A stretch of 64,000 nt of DNA from CAIOHW01 sp046317855. Its GTDB lineage: Bacteria > Bdellovibrionota > UBA1018. Made by a program: the position numbers and the translations under genes. The notes under the pieces were generated by a model. That model had not been told where the DNA came from and searched no databases. It was given only the letters and a program-made list of their open reading frames with translations. The first letter of the stretch is position 1, and each line of letters starts with the position of its first letter. The stretch covers positions 7,774-71,773 of the forward strand of contig JBKCVM010000147.1 of assembly GCA_046317855.1 (NCBI GenBank). The letters are read 5' to 3'. Shown piece by piece: positions 40,807-49,577 of the stretch.

Positions 40807-42030
40807 TCAGAGAGGTCTCAGGGCTTGAAAATCGAACTCTGTGGTCACCATGAAGTGATCGGAGGGGTCGGTTTTGCGTCTGCGAAAGCTCTGAGGAACG
40901 GGCTTGGGTTTTCCGTGTGTATCGAGATACGGGATGATTTGGGCTTGCTTGATCCATTCGGTTGAATTTGGGCCTCCCGAGACCAAGATCGCATCCAGCT
41001 GCAAGAAGACGGGGGCCTCTTCTGCTGGAAAATAAGTGTGAGTGATCCGCTCTTCGATCGGGACGCTTTTAGTCTGAGGAGCGAGATCAAAAGTGTCTTT
41101 TAATTTAGCCAGTTCTCGAAGGGGTTGAAAAGCTGCTGCGTTACGAACGTCGTCATTAAAATCAGCTGCAAAGAATATTGGAACTTGGTCTCCAAACTGA
41201 TGACGATAGTGGGCAATCACTTGGGCTGCAGTGAGGGCTTCTTGCGCGCGGATTGCTGCAGTGTCCTGGCCTGCGCTGTCTAGCCGTTTAGATTTAAAGT
41301 GGGAGCCGGCCACTAAGAAGCGTGGAGGATCGCTCGGCTTTGAGCCAATTTCTCGGATGATAGCAACTGCGAGGTCTCTAGAAAAAACAGTTCTTTCTAG
41401 GGATGGATCTAGGGATGGATGCGCGATATTTCTAAAGCTTTGGATTTCAATTTCGAACGGGAGATCTTTTTTAAAGAGAAAACCGACCTGAATGAACGGG
41501 TCGTTTCCCTCGATGACGGCCGGAACGTATTTTCCGTTCAAGTGATGGAGGTTGAGGTGATCTAAGAGCGCATGGCTTTCGACCTCTTGAATGACGAGAA
41601 TGTCTGGATTGGCCCGAAGAATCGTAGAAGCGATTCTTTGAACGTCGTGAAGAGGTTTGGCAATTTGCCCATCCGGAGCGCCTGCAGAAAACGAGAGTGC
41701 CTCGGTGCCCGGATCTCGGAGTAGACGTTCTTTTGCTGCTGGACTCACGAGATTGTGAACGTTGTACTGGCCCAATGTCAGGGTTGAAATACTGCGATTT
41801 GGGCCCAGCGACAGAGTGACTCTGGGACCCCAGTCTGGCAAGCGATTAGGTTTTTTGAGGCCGGCGATGGGTTCACTGAGCCCTGGCGCAAGGGGGTGTT
41901 TGGGTGTGGCCACAAAGGCCAGAAGCATCTTTGGGCAGTTGGGCCCGCCCGCTAGAGTCAGGTTAGGGGCCAAGAGCGACAGGGCCGCTGCTTTGAGAAG
42001 AGCTATAGAATAGCCTTTAAGACCAAGCAC
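40807..42030 (-). CDS. Exported endonuclease/exonuclease/phosphatase family protein
   Basis: A 407-residue protein with a signal-like N-terminus (GYSIALLKAAALSLLAPNLT). EEP motifs: LGQYNVHNL, ILVIQEVESHALL (metal Glu), VAGSHFKSKR (His), FFAADFNDDVRN (Asp/Asn) and KTDPSDHFMVTTEF (catalytic His). It is more nuclease-like than the 292-residue EEP protein at 34625. It is probably secreted, perhaps for nucleic-acid scavenging. A short direct repeat (TAGGGATGGAT twice near 41398-41419) encodes HPSLDPSLE. Confidence 0.85.
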   Translation of the reverse strand: MLGLKGYSIALLKAAALSLLAPNLTLAGGPNCPKMLLAFVATPKHPLAPGLSEPIAGLKKPNRLPDWGPRVTLSLGPNRSISTLTLGQYNVHNLVSPAAKERLLRDPGTEALSFSAGAPDGQIAKPLHDVQRIASTILRANPDILVIQEVESHALLDHLNLHHLNGKYVPAVIEGNDPFIQVGFLFKKDLPFEIEIQSFRNIAHPSLDPSLERTVFSRDLAVAIIREIGSKPSDPPRFLVAGSHFKSKRLDSAGQDTAAIRAQEALTAAQVIAHYRHQFGDQVPIFFAADFNDDVRNAAAFQPLRELAKLKDTFDLAPQTKSVPIEERITHTYFPAEEAPVFLQLDAILVSGGPNSTEWIKQAQIIPYLDTHGKPKPVPQSFRRRKTDPSDHFMVTTEFDFQALRPL

Positions 42031-42102
42031 TTGAAACCCCTCACCTCGAATTCTTGGCAGAACTTCCCAGTTTCTGCCCGATTCGATACACTGAAGGGAG
42101 GT

Positions 42103-42768
42103 ATGAAGTCGAGCCGGGACTATCGCGGCTATCGCGACTATAAAGATGCTCTTTTGGAACGTCTCCTGCGCATTCCGAGGTTCAATTTTTTGGAAAACGC
42201 CGGCGGTTTTAGCTTGATAGAGCTCATGGTCAGCGTGGCAGTGATTGGGGTACTGGCCGCCGTTGCCGTCCCTAAGTTCCAGAATTTTCAGCGTAAAGCT
42301 AAGGCCGTCGAAGCCAAGATTCAGCTTGGGGCGGCCTTTCGGTCTGAGAAGATTTTTTTTACCTCCTCGGGGCAGTACTCAGTTTGCTTGGCTGAACTGG
42401 GGTTTTCTCCGGGGTCAGGTCGTCGCAGATTTACTGTAGGCTTTATGCCGAGCGGCAATTTTGACTCCTTTAAGGGAGGCTTGACCTGCACGCAAGGCGA
42501 GGGGGCTACTTTTTTTCAGCCGCTGGGGGGGCCTGCGCCTTCGTTGATGACTTGGACGGATATTAATGCATCGGGCTTTAGGATTGGGGCTCTTGGAAAT
42601 CTGGACTTGGCCTCCCTCGGGCTCTTTAACACTGCTTGGGCACAGGAAATGGGTTCTGCTGGCCAATCGTCGGGACCGATTGATGGCTTTCAAGTAGACC
42701 AAGAGGGTAGCATCACCGAGGTTAGTGAGGCGTTGATAAGAGGTCCTTTACAGGGTGCATCCTTCTAG
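42103..42768 (+). CDS. Type IV pilin-like protein with long leader
   Basis: A 221-residue prepilin. The cleavage region is NAGG followed by FSLIELMVSVAVIGVLAAVA, with Glu5 and the standard pilin helix, so the mature protein (about 186 residues) starts with Phe as in type IVa pilins. The leader is 35 residues if ATG 42103 is used. This is much longer than usual and has YRGYRDYKD from a local repeat (CTATCGCG). ATG 42031 would make it longer still. GGGAGG sits too near ATG 42103 to be ideal. It is followed by puuD after 33 bases. Confidence 0.82.
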   Translation: MKSSRDYRGYRDYKDALLERLLRIPRFNFLENAGGFSLIELMVSVAVIGVLAAVAVPKFQNFQRKAKAVEAKIQLGAAFRSEKIFFTSSGQYSVCLAELGFSPGSGRRRFTVGFMPSGNFDSFKGGLTCTQGEGATFFQPLGGPAPSLMTWTDINASGFRIGALGNLDLASLGLFNTAWAQEMGSAGQSSGPIDGFQVDQEGSITEVSEALIRGPLQGASF

Positions 42769-42801
42769 AAAAATTTTGTTTTCTGAAGCAAGACTCTGCC
42801 T

Positions 42802-44013
42802 ATGTCTGCAGGCTTGCTCTCGCACCTCCAAGATTGGCTAAGTTTGTCTCTGCGCTGGGTTCACCTGGTGGCCGGTATTTCGTGGATCGGAAGTTCGTTT
42901 TACTTTATGTGGCTGGATGCCAGCCTCGAGCCGCCTGAGGCCACCGATACTGAAGCTCAAAAACGGGTCGAAGGTCAGCTTTGGATGGTCCACAGCGGTG
43001 GCTTTTATCAGGTTCAGAAAAGAAAAATTCGTCCGGGCGAAATGCCCAAGACCCTGCACTGGTTCAAGTGGGAGGCCATGTTCACGGTCCTCACGGGTCT
43101 GGCCCTACTAGTGAACCTCTACTACCTTACGGGCGGAGTTTATCTGCTCGACTCGAACGTCTCGAGCATCTCACTTGGTGCAGCGTCTGCACTGGGGCTC
43201 GGGATTCTGGCGGTCTCGTGGTTTGCTTATGACGCTCTCTGGAATTCTAACTTTGCCCAATCCCGCTCGGGTCTTGCGACCACACTTTGCTACGTGGCGC
43301 TTGTGGCGATGGTCATAGGCCTCTGCAAGACTCTGAGCGGCAGAGCGGCATTCATCCATGTGGGCGCGGTGATGGGCACAATCATGGTGCTCAACGTCTG
43401 GGTGCGCATTCTCCCCGCGCAGCAGAAGATGATTGATGCAACGGCCGAGGGCAAGATCCCTGATTATGGCCATGGTCTGGCTGCCAAGCGCCGCTCCGTT
43501 CACAATAGCTACATGACCTTTCCTGTGCTCTTTGTGATGCTGAGTAACCACTACTCTATGACTTTTGGTCATGCGCAAAACTGGCTCATATTGCTCCTGC
43601 TTATTTTTGCAGGTGCGGCGATCCGTCACGTGATGATCGGAAAATCGGCAAACGCCAGGTGGGCCGCGCTTCCGGCTGCAGCAGCCCTTCTTGGGGTGAT
43701 CGGGATGACTGCGCCCGCTGGGGCATTGCAATCAGCAGAGCTCGGTGAGCCTATAGCGTATTCTGAGGTCCATTCTATTATTGAGCGGCGTTGTACTCAG
43801 TGCCACTCGTCGCAGCCGACAGATGATGTATTCAAGGTAGCTCCCAATGGCGTGATGTTTGATGCACCAGAAAAAGTAAAAGCAATGGCTGAAAAAATTC
43901 AGTTTCGTGTGGTGATCACCAAGACCATGCCTATGAATAACAAGACAGGCATCACTGATGATGAGCGAGAGGTTCTCTCAAAATGGATCAGGCAGGGGGC
44001 TAAACTTCAGTGA
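42802..44013 (+). CDS. puuD: Membrane urate oxidase PuuD with cytochrome c domain
   Basis: A 403-residue inner-membrane urate oxidase (DUF989 family) that turns urate into 5-hydroxyisourate and passes electrons to its own cytochrome c domain. The N-terminal part has about eight helices with WVHLVAGISWIGSSFYFMWL, MVHSGGFYQVQK and LHWFKWEAMFTVLTG. The C-terminal domain (about 315-403) has the heme motif CTQCH at 331-335 and TMPMNN near 376 as axial-ligand site. The substrate follows from the following genes (uraH, uraD). It is coupled to allB by GTGA. Confidence 0.95.
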   Translation: MSAGLLSHLQDWLSLSLRWVHLVAGISWIGSSFYFMWLDASLEPPEATDTEAQKRVEGQLWMVHSGGFYQVQKRKIRPGEMPKTLHWFKWEAMFTVLTGLALLVNLYYLTGGVYLLDSNVSSISLGAASALGLGILAVSWFAYDALWNSNFAQSRSGLATTLCYVALVAMVIGLCKTLSGRAAFIHVGAVMGTIMVLNVWVRILPAQQKMIDATAEGKIPDYGHGLAAKRRSVHNSYMTFPVLFVMLSNHYSMTFGHAQNWLILLLLIFAGAAIRHVMIGKSANARWAALPAAAALLGVIGMTAPAGALQSAELGEPIAYSEVHSIIERRCTQCHSSQPTDDVFKVAPNGVMFDAPEKVKAMAEKIQFRVVITKTMPMNNKTGITDDEREVLSKWIRQGAKLQ

Positions 44014-45377
44014 GTCTTTTAGCGGAAAAAAATCATTTCTGGGTCCGCGGCTCACAAGTAGTGCTGCCGTTTTCAAGCGCTCCAAAGCCGGCAGCTTTTG
44101 AGGTCCGAGACGGAAAAATAATTCAAGTGCTTGCCTCTGACACTTCGGTCCCAGATCAGAGTCTGCCTGTCCTGAGTATCAAGCGCGCGCTGGTGCTGCC
44201 GGGTCTTGTCGATACTCATGCCCACATCAATGAGCCGGGGCGCACTGAGTGGGAAGGATTTGAAACCGCGACTCGTGCTGCAGCAGCTGGCGGAATTACA
44301 ACCGTGATTGATATGCCGCTGAATTCAATTCCGGCAACCACTTCTCTAGCAGCACTCGAGGCAAAGGCGGCTGCGGCTGTGGGCAAGTGCCAGATTGATT
44401 ATGGATTTTGGGGAGGAGTGGTTCCAGGCAATGCGTCTGAGCTGGAGCCCATGGTTCGTGCAGGGGTTTTTGGGTTTAAGTGTTTTTTGTGTCCCTCGGG
44501 TGTGGATGAGTTTGAGCATGTCGTTGAGAAAGACCTCACAGTAGCGATGCCGATCCTTGCACGGCTGGGGGTTCCGCTTCTTGTTCATGCCGAGATCGAA
44601 TCACCCGTCATGCAGTCCAAGAAAGATCCACGGACCTATCGAAGCTTTTTGGAATCCCGGCCCCAAAAGTGGGAGGTCGATGCGATTCGTATGATGATCA
44701 AGCTGGCGCGACAAACCGGTTGTCGAACTCACATCGTGCACCTTTCGGCATCGGATGCCCTGGCGGATCTGGCTGAGGCGCGGCGGGCCGGAGTTCCAAT
44801 CACTGCTGAAACTTGCCCTCATTATCTTGCGTTCAGTGCCGAAGAAATTCAGGACGGTGCCACCCACTTTAAGTGCTGTCCTCCGATTCGTGAGGCCTCG
44901 AATCGTGAAGAACTTTGGAAGGGGCTCACCCGTCGTGACATTGAGTTCGTGGTCTCGGATCACTCGCCGTGCACACCCTCGCTCAAGCTGAGTGAAACCG
45001 GAGATTTTGCAAAAGCCTGGGGTGGAATTTCGGGGCTTCAGTTTGGCCTTCCGGTTGTTTGGACTGAGCTTAGGTCACGCGGTTTTTCTGCTGGTGATCT
45101 GGCTCAGTGGATGAGTTCGCGCACCGCAGCCTTTTTAGGACTGGGTAGGCGCAAAGGTGCGATTGCCCCGGGTATGGACGCCGACTTCGTGGTCTTTGAT
45201 CCGGAGGCAGAAAGCTCGATTGATGAAACCCAGGTGCTGCATCGCCACAAGCTCACGCCGTATTCAGGCCGTCAGGTGCAAGGCAGGGTGCTCCAGACTT
45301 TTCTGGGTGGGGTGGAGATCCTGCCCGGGAGCGCTCCTCGGGGGCAGCAGCTTAAGTTTGAAAGGCAGGACAAATGA
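44010..45377 (+). CDS. allB: Allantoinase
   Basis: A 455-residue metal-dependent amidohydrolase that opens allantoin to allantoate. Metal ligands: HAH at 70-72 (VDTHAHINEPG), the likely carboxylated Lys157 (GFKCFL), His193 (LVHAE), His244 (IVHLS) and Asp317 (VSDHSP). ETCPHYL and LTPYSGRQVQGRV also mark cyclic amidohydrolases of this group. GTG 44010 overlaps puuD and its end overlaps the allantoicase start (ATGA). Confidence 0.95.
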   Translation: MSLLAEKNHFWVRGSQVVLPFSSAPKPAAFEVRDGKIIQVLASDTSVPDQSLPVLSIKRALVLPGLVDTHAHINEPGRTEWEGFETATRAAAAGGITTVIDMPLNSIPATTSLAALEAKAAAAVGKCQIDYGFWGGVVPGNASELEPMVRAGVFGFKCFLCPSGVDEFEHVVEKDLTVAMPILARLGVPLLVHAEIESPVMQSKKDPRTYRSFLESRPQKWEVDAIRMMIKLARQTGCRTHIVHLSASDALADLAEARRAGVPITAETCPHYLAFSAEEIQDGATHFKCCPPIREASNREELWKGLTRRDIEFVVSDHSPCTPSLKLSETGDFAKAWGGISGLQFGLPVVWTELRSRGFSAGDLAQWMSSRTAAFLGLGRRKGAIAPGMDADFVVFDPEAESSIDETQVLHRHKLTPYSGRQVQGRVLQTFLGGVEILPGSAPRGQQLKFERQDK

Positions 45378-46429
45378 ACGCGACCGTATCGGCGGCCCCG
45401 CAGGGCAGTCACCAGCATTTTTTCGTCCCATTTACCGAGCTTTTGGATCTTGCGTCTGAAAAAGTGGGTGGAAAGGCGCTCTACGCCAACGATGATTTTT
45501 TTGCCCCGAAAGAGAATTTACTCAAAGCCGAGCCGCCAGTTTTTATTGCGGACAAATACACCGAGTTTGGAAAGTGGATGGACGGCTGGGAGAGCCGTCG
45601 CAAACGCAACATCGGCCCTGGAAATGATCGCGATACGTGCATTATCCGATTGGGTATCGCTGGGAGCATCAGCGGTTTGGATGTCGACACTTCTTTTTTC
45701 ACTGGCAACTACCCAGAATACTGCTCGATTGACGCGATAGAGTGTGTTTTGGACGAGCAGGCGCTTGATGCCGGTGCAAAGTGGATTTCTTTGGTGAGCA
45801 AGTCCAAGCTTCAGGGCGGCAGCCACAATTTTTTTTCCGTCAATGACGGTCGACGGTTCACGCATCTGAGGCTCACGATTTTTCCGGATGGGGGAGTGGC
45901 GAGGTTGCGAGTGCATGGGCGTCCTGCGGTGGATTTCAAGACCGCTGGGCAGTTGGACCTGGCTGCCGCAGCAAACGGCGGTAGCGTCGTGTCATGTAAC
46001 GATAGTTTCTTTGGTCCCAAGGATAATCTGATCCTCCCAGGGCGTGCTCGGAACATGGGCGAAGGGTGGGAAACCCGCCGTAAGCGCGGTCCCGGAAACG
46101 ACTGGATCATCGTGAGGCTTGCCACATCAGGTCGGATTCAAAAAATTGAGGTGGATACCAACCACTTCAAAGGGAACTTTCCGGAGTCCTGCTCCGTGGA
46201 CGCTTGCTGGGTTGAGGGAGAACCCTTGCTGCCTGCGGACTTTAGAGATCGGAAGGACATTCAGTGGGTTGAGGTGCTTTCGCGCACCCAGCTTCAGGCT
46301 CACCATCAGCACTTTTTTGAAAAGGAGCTCTCAGCGGCGGCAGGTTCTGGAAAGTTTAATTATGTCAGACTCAACATCTACCCGGATGGGGGTGTGAGTC
46401 GCCTCAGAGTTTATGGAGTGCGGGCGTGA
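45374..46429 (+). CDS. alc: Allantoicase
   Basis: A 351-residue enzyme that splits allantoate into ureidoglycolate and urea. It consists of two repeats of the allantoicase jelly-roll. Repeat 1 has NDDFFAPKENLLKAEPP, GWESRRKR and GPGNDRDTCIIRLG. Repeat 2 has NDSFFGPKDNLILPGR, GWETRRKRGPGND and VSRLRVYG near the end. It is coupled to neighbours by four-base overlaps on both sides. Confidence 0.96.
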   Translation: MNATVSAAPQGSHQHFFVPFTELLDLASEKVGGKALYANDDFFAPKENLLKAEPPVFIADKYTEFGKWMDGWESRRKRNIGPGNDRDTCIIRLGIAGSISGLDVDTSFFTGNYPEYCSIDAIECVLDEQALDAGAKWISLVSKSKLQGGSHNFFSVNDGRRFTHLRLTIFPDGGVARLRVHGRPAVDFKTAGQLDLAAAANGGSVVSCNDSFFGPKDNLILPGRARNMGEGWETRRKRGPGNDWIIVRLATSGRIQKIEVDTNHFKGNFPESCSVDACWVEGEPLLPADFRDRKDIQWVEVLSRTQLQAHHQHFFEKELSAAAGSGKFNYVRLNIYPDGGVSRLRVYGVRA

Positions 46430-46932
46430 CGCTTGATGAGTTCAATCGTCTCTCTGAGAGGGAGGCCGTTGAGGGCCTGATGCTGTGTTGTGGTTCCAAA
46501 GCTTGGTCAGAACAAATGGCGCGTCGCAGGCCGTTCCGTGTCATCGACGCGCTATTTGAAGCGGCCGACCAGGTTTGGTTCTCTCTTTCAAAATCTGATT
46601 GGCTCGATGCTTTTTCACATCATCCTCGCATTGGTGAAACACAGTTGCGCCAAAAGTTTGCTGCTACGGCTGCATGGGCCTCACAAGAACAACAGGGAAC
46701 TGCCAACGCTTCTGAAAACATTTTGAAAGCGCTTGCTGTTGGAAATGCTGAGTATGAAAAGCAGTTTGGGCATGTGTTTTTGATCTGCGCGACCGGTAAA
46801 TCTGCAGAAGAAATGCTTTTAGCCTTGGACCAGCGCATGAATAACGGGCCTGAGCGCGAGCTCAAAATTGCGGCGGGAGAGCAGGCCCGCATCACTCAGC
46901 TCAGGCTCAAGAAATGGTTGGGAGTCCAATGA
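46426..46932 (+). CDS. uraD: 2-oxo-4-hydroxy-4-carboxy-5-ureidoimidazoline decarboxylase
   Basis: A 168-residue OHCU decarboxylase that gives S-allantoin. Family motifs: SHHPRIGE with the catalytic His at 66, WASQEQ near 84-89, and EKQFGHVFLICATGKSAEEM with the conserved FG and ATGKS. It overlaps the HIU hydrolase gene by ATGA. Confidence 0.95.
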   Translation: MTLDEFNRLSEREAVEGLMLCCGSKAWSEQMARRRPFRVIDALFEAADQVWFSLSKSDWLDAFSHHPRIGETQLRQKFAATAAWASQEQQGTANASENILKALAVGNAEYEKQFGHVFLICATGKSAEEMLLALDQRMNNGPERELKIAAGEQARITQLRLKKWLGVQ

Positions 46933-47285
46933 TGAATCCACGAAGTCCAATCACCACTCATGTCCTTGATTTAAGCTTGGGTCAGGCGGCTCAGGGAGTT
47001 CCTGTGCAGCTCGAACGTTCGGACGGAAAAGGGGGTTGGATGGTCCTCAAGTCGGCCACAACTAACTCGGACGGGCGGGTTGAAGATCTCATGGCACGCG
47101 GCTCTCGGGCCCAGGCGGGCGTCTATCGGCTAACCTTTAACATTCAGGCCTATTTTTTGGAGCGCGGAGTGGCCACGTTTTATCCTGAAGCTGCGATTGT
47201 TTTTGAAATCACTCAGCCCGCTGAACACCACCACGTACCTTTGCTTCTCAGTCCATTTGGCTATTCGACTTACCGAGGGACCTAA
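46929..47285 (+). CDS. uraH: 5-hydroxyisourate hydrolase
   Basis: A 118-residue transthyretin-like HIU hydrolase, which opens 5-hydroxyisourate to OHCU. It has the family N-terminus ITTHVLDLSLGQAAQGVPV and C-terminal YRGT (115-118), with AEHHHVPLLLSPFGYSTYRGT preceding. ATG 46929 overlaps the stop of uraD. It lacks a signal peptide, so the step is cytosolic. Confidence 0.96.
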   Translation: MMNPRSPITTHVLDLSLGQAAQGVPVQLERSDGKGGWMVLKSATTNSDGRVEDLMARGSRAQAGVYRLTFNIQAYFLERGVATFYPEAAIVFEITQPAEHHHVPLLLSPFGYSTYRGT

Positions 47286-47287
47286 AA

Positions 47288-48646
47288 ATGACGATTCAAC
47301 TCTCACTAGACACTGCAGCTCTCGAGGCCATTCGAGTCCCTTTGCGTGCAGCCAATCAACAATTTGCTCTGCAAAATCCCGGGCCTTGGCAGGGAAGGCA
47401 GCCCGCGCACACAGTATACGGTGGGGCCCAGCTCTTTAGGGCAGATACCGCTCGTAAGATGGGCGAGACTGCGTTGCGGTCACTGGAGGAGTACGCGCCC
47501 AGTTCAGACCGTTTAGCCGCAGCATTGGGGCAGAATTCTTCTGATCTTTGGAAAACGGTTTATGGGCGAGTGGTTTCGAAGCTTAAGCGAGAGGCGGTCG
47601 AGGACTTTCGAATCGACTTCGAGGACGGATACGGCACGCGGCCAGATGCTGAAGAAGATGCAGACGCCGCACGCACGGCAGGCGAAGTGGCGCAGGGAAT
47701 CAAGGACGGAACACTGCCGCCTTTCATCGGAATTCGCGTCAAGCCATTCAGTGAAGAGTGCGTGCCGCGTGCGGTGCGGACGTTGGATATCTTTCTAACC
47801 ACGCTTTTTTCTAAGACCGGCGGGCGCTTGCCATCTGGCTTTGTGGTGACTTTGCCCAAGATCACCCATGTGGCGCAGGCCGAGGCCCTGGCCTCCTGCC
47901 TCGATGCTATCGAAAAAAAGTGCGGCGTGGCCGCGGGCACGATCCAGTTTGAGATCATGGTCGAGATGACCCAGGCTATCATCGGGGCGGATGGGGTGGT
48001 GCCTTTGAGGGCGTTCGTGGCGGCGGGCCGCGGTAGGTGCATCGGAGCCCATTTTGGTACCTACGATTACACTGCAGGCTGCGGCATCACCGCGACCTAC
48101 CAGTACATGGCAAACCCGGTCTGTGATTTTGCAAAGCACGTGATGCAGGTGTCGCTTGCCGGAACTTCCGTTATGCTCTCCGACGGAGCCACCAACATCA
48201 TGCCTGTGGGTCCGCACCGCGCACCCCAGGGTGGAACCCTCTCCGCCCAGCAAAAGGCTGAAAATGAGCAGGTCGTCCACCGGGCTTGGAAGCTTAGCTT
48301 TGATCATATCCTGCATTCCTTAGAGACGGGCTATTATCAGGGATGGGACCTTCACCCAGCGCAACTTCCGATTCGTTATGCTGCTGTTTATTCTTTTTTC
48401 TTGGAGAGCCTTGAGCCCGCAAGCGCGCGCTTGAAGGCCTTTGTTGAAAAAGCCGCAAAGGCAACGCTTTTGGGCGATGTGTTCGACGACGCGGCGACGG
48501 GACAGGGGCTGCTCAATTACTTTTTGCGTGGAATCGCCTGCGGCGCGATCACCGAGGAAGAGGCTCGGGCTACCGGCCTCACCCTCGATGAGATTCGTGG
48601 CCGATCCTTCATGAAGATCGTGCAGGGCAGGACGGCGGGCAAGTAG
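47288..48646 (+). CDS. DUF6986 / HpcH-HpaI aldolase-like protein
   Basis: A 452-residue protein related to the HpcH/HpaI aldolase/citrate lyase superfamily, of the DUF6986 type often found beside urate and allantoin genes. Visible are the acidic metal site region FRIDFEDGYGTRPDAEEDAD, IQFEIMVEMTQAIIG, GRGRCIGAHFGTYDYTAGCG and SVMLSDGATNIMP. It starts only two bases after uraH and ends the operon. Known relatives act on C-C bonds with a 2-oxo acid, and malate synthase-like activity on glyoxylate has been assumed for relatives, so it may consume the glyoxylate end product. The activity here is unknown. Confidence 0.82.
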   Translation: MTIQLSLDTAALEAIRVPLRAANQQFALQNPGPWQGRQPAHTVYGGAQLFRADTARKMGETALRSLEEYAPSSDRLAAALGQNSSDLWKTVYGRVVSKLKREAVEDFRIDFEDGYGTRPDAEEDADAARTAGEVAQGIKDGTLPPFIGIRVKPFSEECVPRAVRTLDIFLTTLFSKTGGRLPSGFVVTLPKITHVAQAEALASCLDAIEKKCGVAAGTIQFEIMVEMTQAIIGADGVVPLRAFVAAGRGRCIGAHFGTYDYTAGCGITATYQYMANPVCDFAKHVMQVSLAGTSVMLSDGATNIMPVGPHRAPQGGTLSAQQKAENEQVVHRAWKLSFDHILHSLETGYYQGWDLHPAQLPIRYAAVYSFFLESLEPASARLKAFVEKAAKATLLGDVFDDAATGQGLLNYFLRGIACGAITEEEARATGLTLDEIRGRSFMKIVQGRTAGK

Positions 48647-48647
48647 C

Positions 48648-49577
48648 TTAAAGAATTTTAGGTTCTCGGATGTACGCTAGAAACAGCACCAATATGGCAG
48701 CAAAAAGCAGCCATGCCTTGAACGTTGTCCGGTTAGAAGGCATGAGTGCATGCCAGGAGCCAAAGAGTCGGTCTGGACTTGCGCCCTCGATCCAAGCGCC
48801 CAGCTTGGCTGAAAAATCAGTTAGCTCTTCTGAACTTTGCTCCTGCGCTCGAGCGGGATCGGCTCTTGAGGGATCGCCCCAGTAACCCCATCGCCGATTA
48901 CGCCAGCGCTCAAGCATTCGAGAGATGCGCGAGCCCGTAAGCGGAAATGCAGGAGGAAGCGGCTCACGAGGCGCGCGCGCCGTATCTTGATAGAGCCACA
49001 TTGCAACTCCAGTGTCTCGCTCTCCCCCGTGTTGCGAAGGATCCACGCCCAGGGCAGAGGTCCAAATATCTGAAGGTTTGGACCCTCCCGAGCGCCCGGA
49101 GACAAGCGAGGGGGGGCCGTATTGCGAACTTTTCAAGAATTCAAAGAGTCGCATTCGCGCCCTCTTTGCCCTGCGCGAGAGGATTCGACCAGCCTCCTCT
49201 ATGGCTACTAGTGAACGAGGGCTCTGAGTGCCTGAAAAGCACACTAAAAAACGAAATCCCTGTCTTAGCCAGGTCGAGCCTACGTCGACCAAGTAGTCTT
49301 TAAGAACATAGCCGCGTACGCCAAAGGCCCAAGCCCGCGTATTGGGATCGACCCCCAGAGGTGAGCGCGGGGCAATCACTCCAACCCAGCCTTTGCGCTC
49401 GTCCTCGAGCCGCTCAGCAGCCAATCGACACAGTACTTCGGCTTCATCCAAGTCTAATCCCACGGGCAAATGGGGTCCGTGGTCTTCGATCACACCCACC
49501 GGAAAAAACACGACCGTTGTTCCGCGTGGAAGGGCTTCGATCTCGTCAGCCGTCATGCGCTCAAGCCATCGCGGCAT
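48648..49577 (-). CDS. Creatininase-family protein with C-terminal membrane anchor
   Basis: A 309-residue protein of the creatinine amidohydrolase family, metal-dependent amidases that also include MftE and FAPy deformylase. Motifs: FFPVGVIEDHGPHLPVGLD near 25-43 (metal Glu/His/Asp) and HGGERDTGVAMWLYQ near 186-200. The C-terminus has one hydrophobic segment, FKAWLLFAAILVLFLAYI, near 287-304, which soluble creatininases lack, so it is probably anchored to the inner membrane facing the cytosol. ATG 49577 is preferred (GGTGGAG upstream). It overlaps the amidohydrolase gene and converges on the urate operon. Confidence 0.82.
   Translation of the reverse strand: MPRWLERMTADEIEALPRGTTVVFFPVGVIEDHGPHLPVGLDLDEAEVLCRLAAERLEDERKGWVGVIAPRSPLGVDPNTRAWAFGVRGYVLKDYLVDVGSTWLRQGFRFLVCFSGTQSPRSLVAIEEAGRILSRRAKRARMRLFEFLKSSQYGPPSLVSGRSGGSKPSDIWTSALGVDPSQHGGERDTGVAMWLYQDTARAPREPLPPAFPLTGSRISRMLERWRNRRWGYWGDPSRADPARAQEQSSEELTDFSAKLGAWIEGASPDRLFGSWHALMPSNRTTFKAWLLFAAILVLFLAYIREPKIL

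Noticed and set aside
41398..41419. Short direct repeat TAGGGATGGAT as a mobile-element or CRISPR trace
   Set aside because: Only two units, in frame inside the EEP gene (HPSLDPSLE); no spacer structure.
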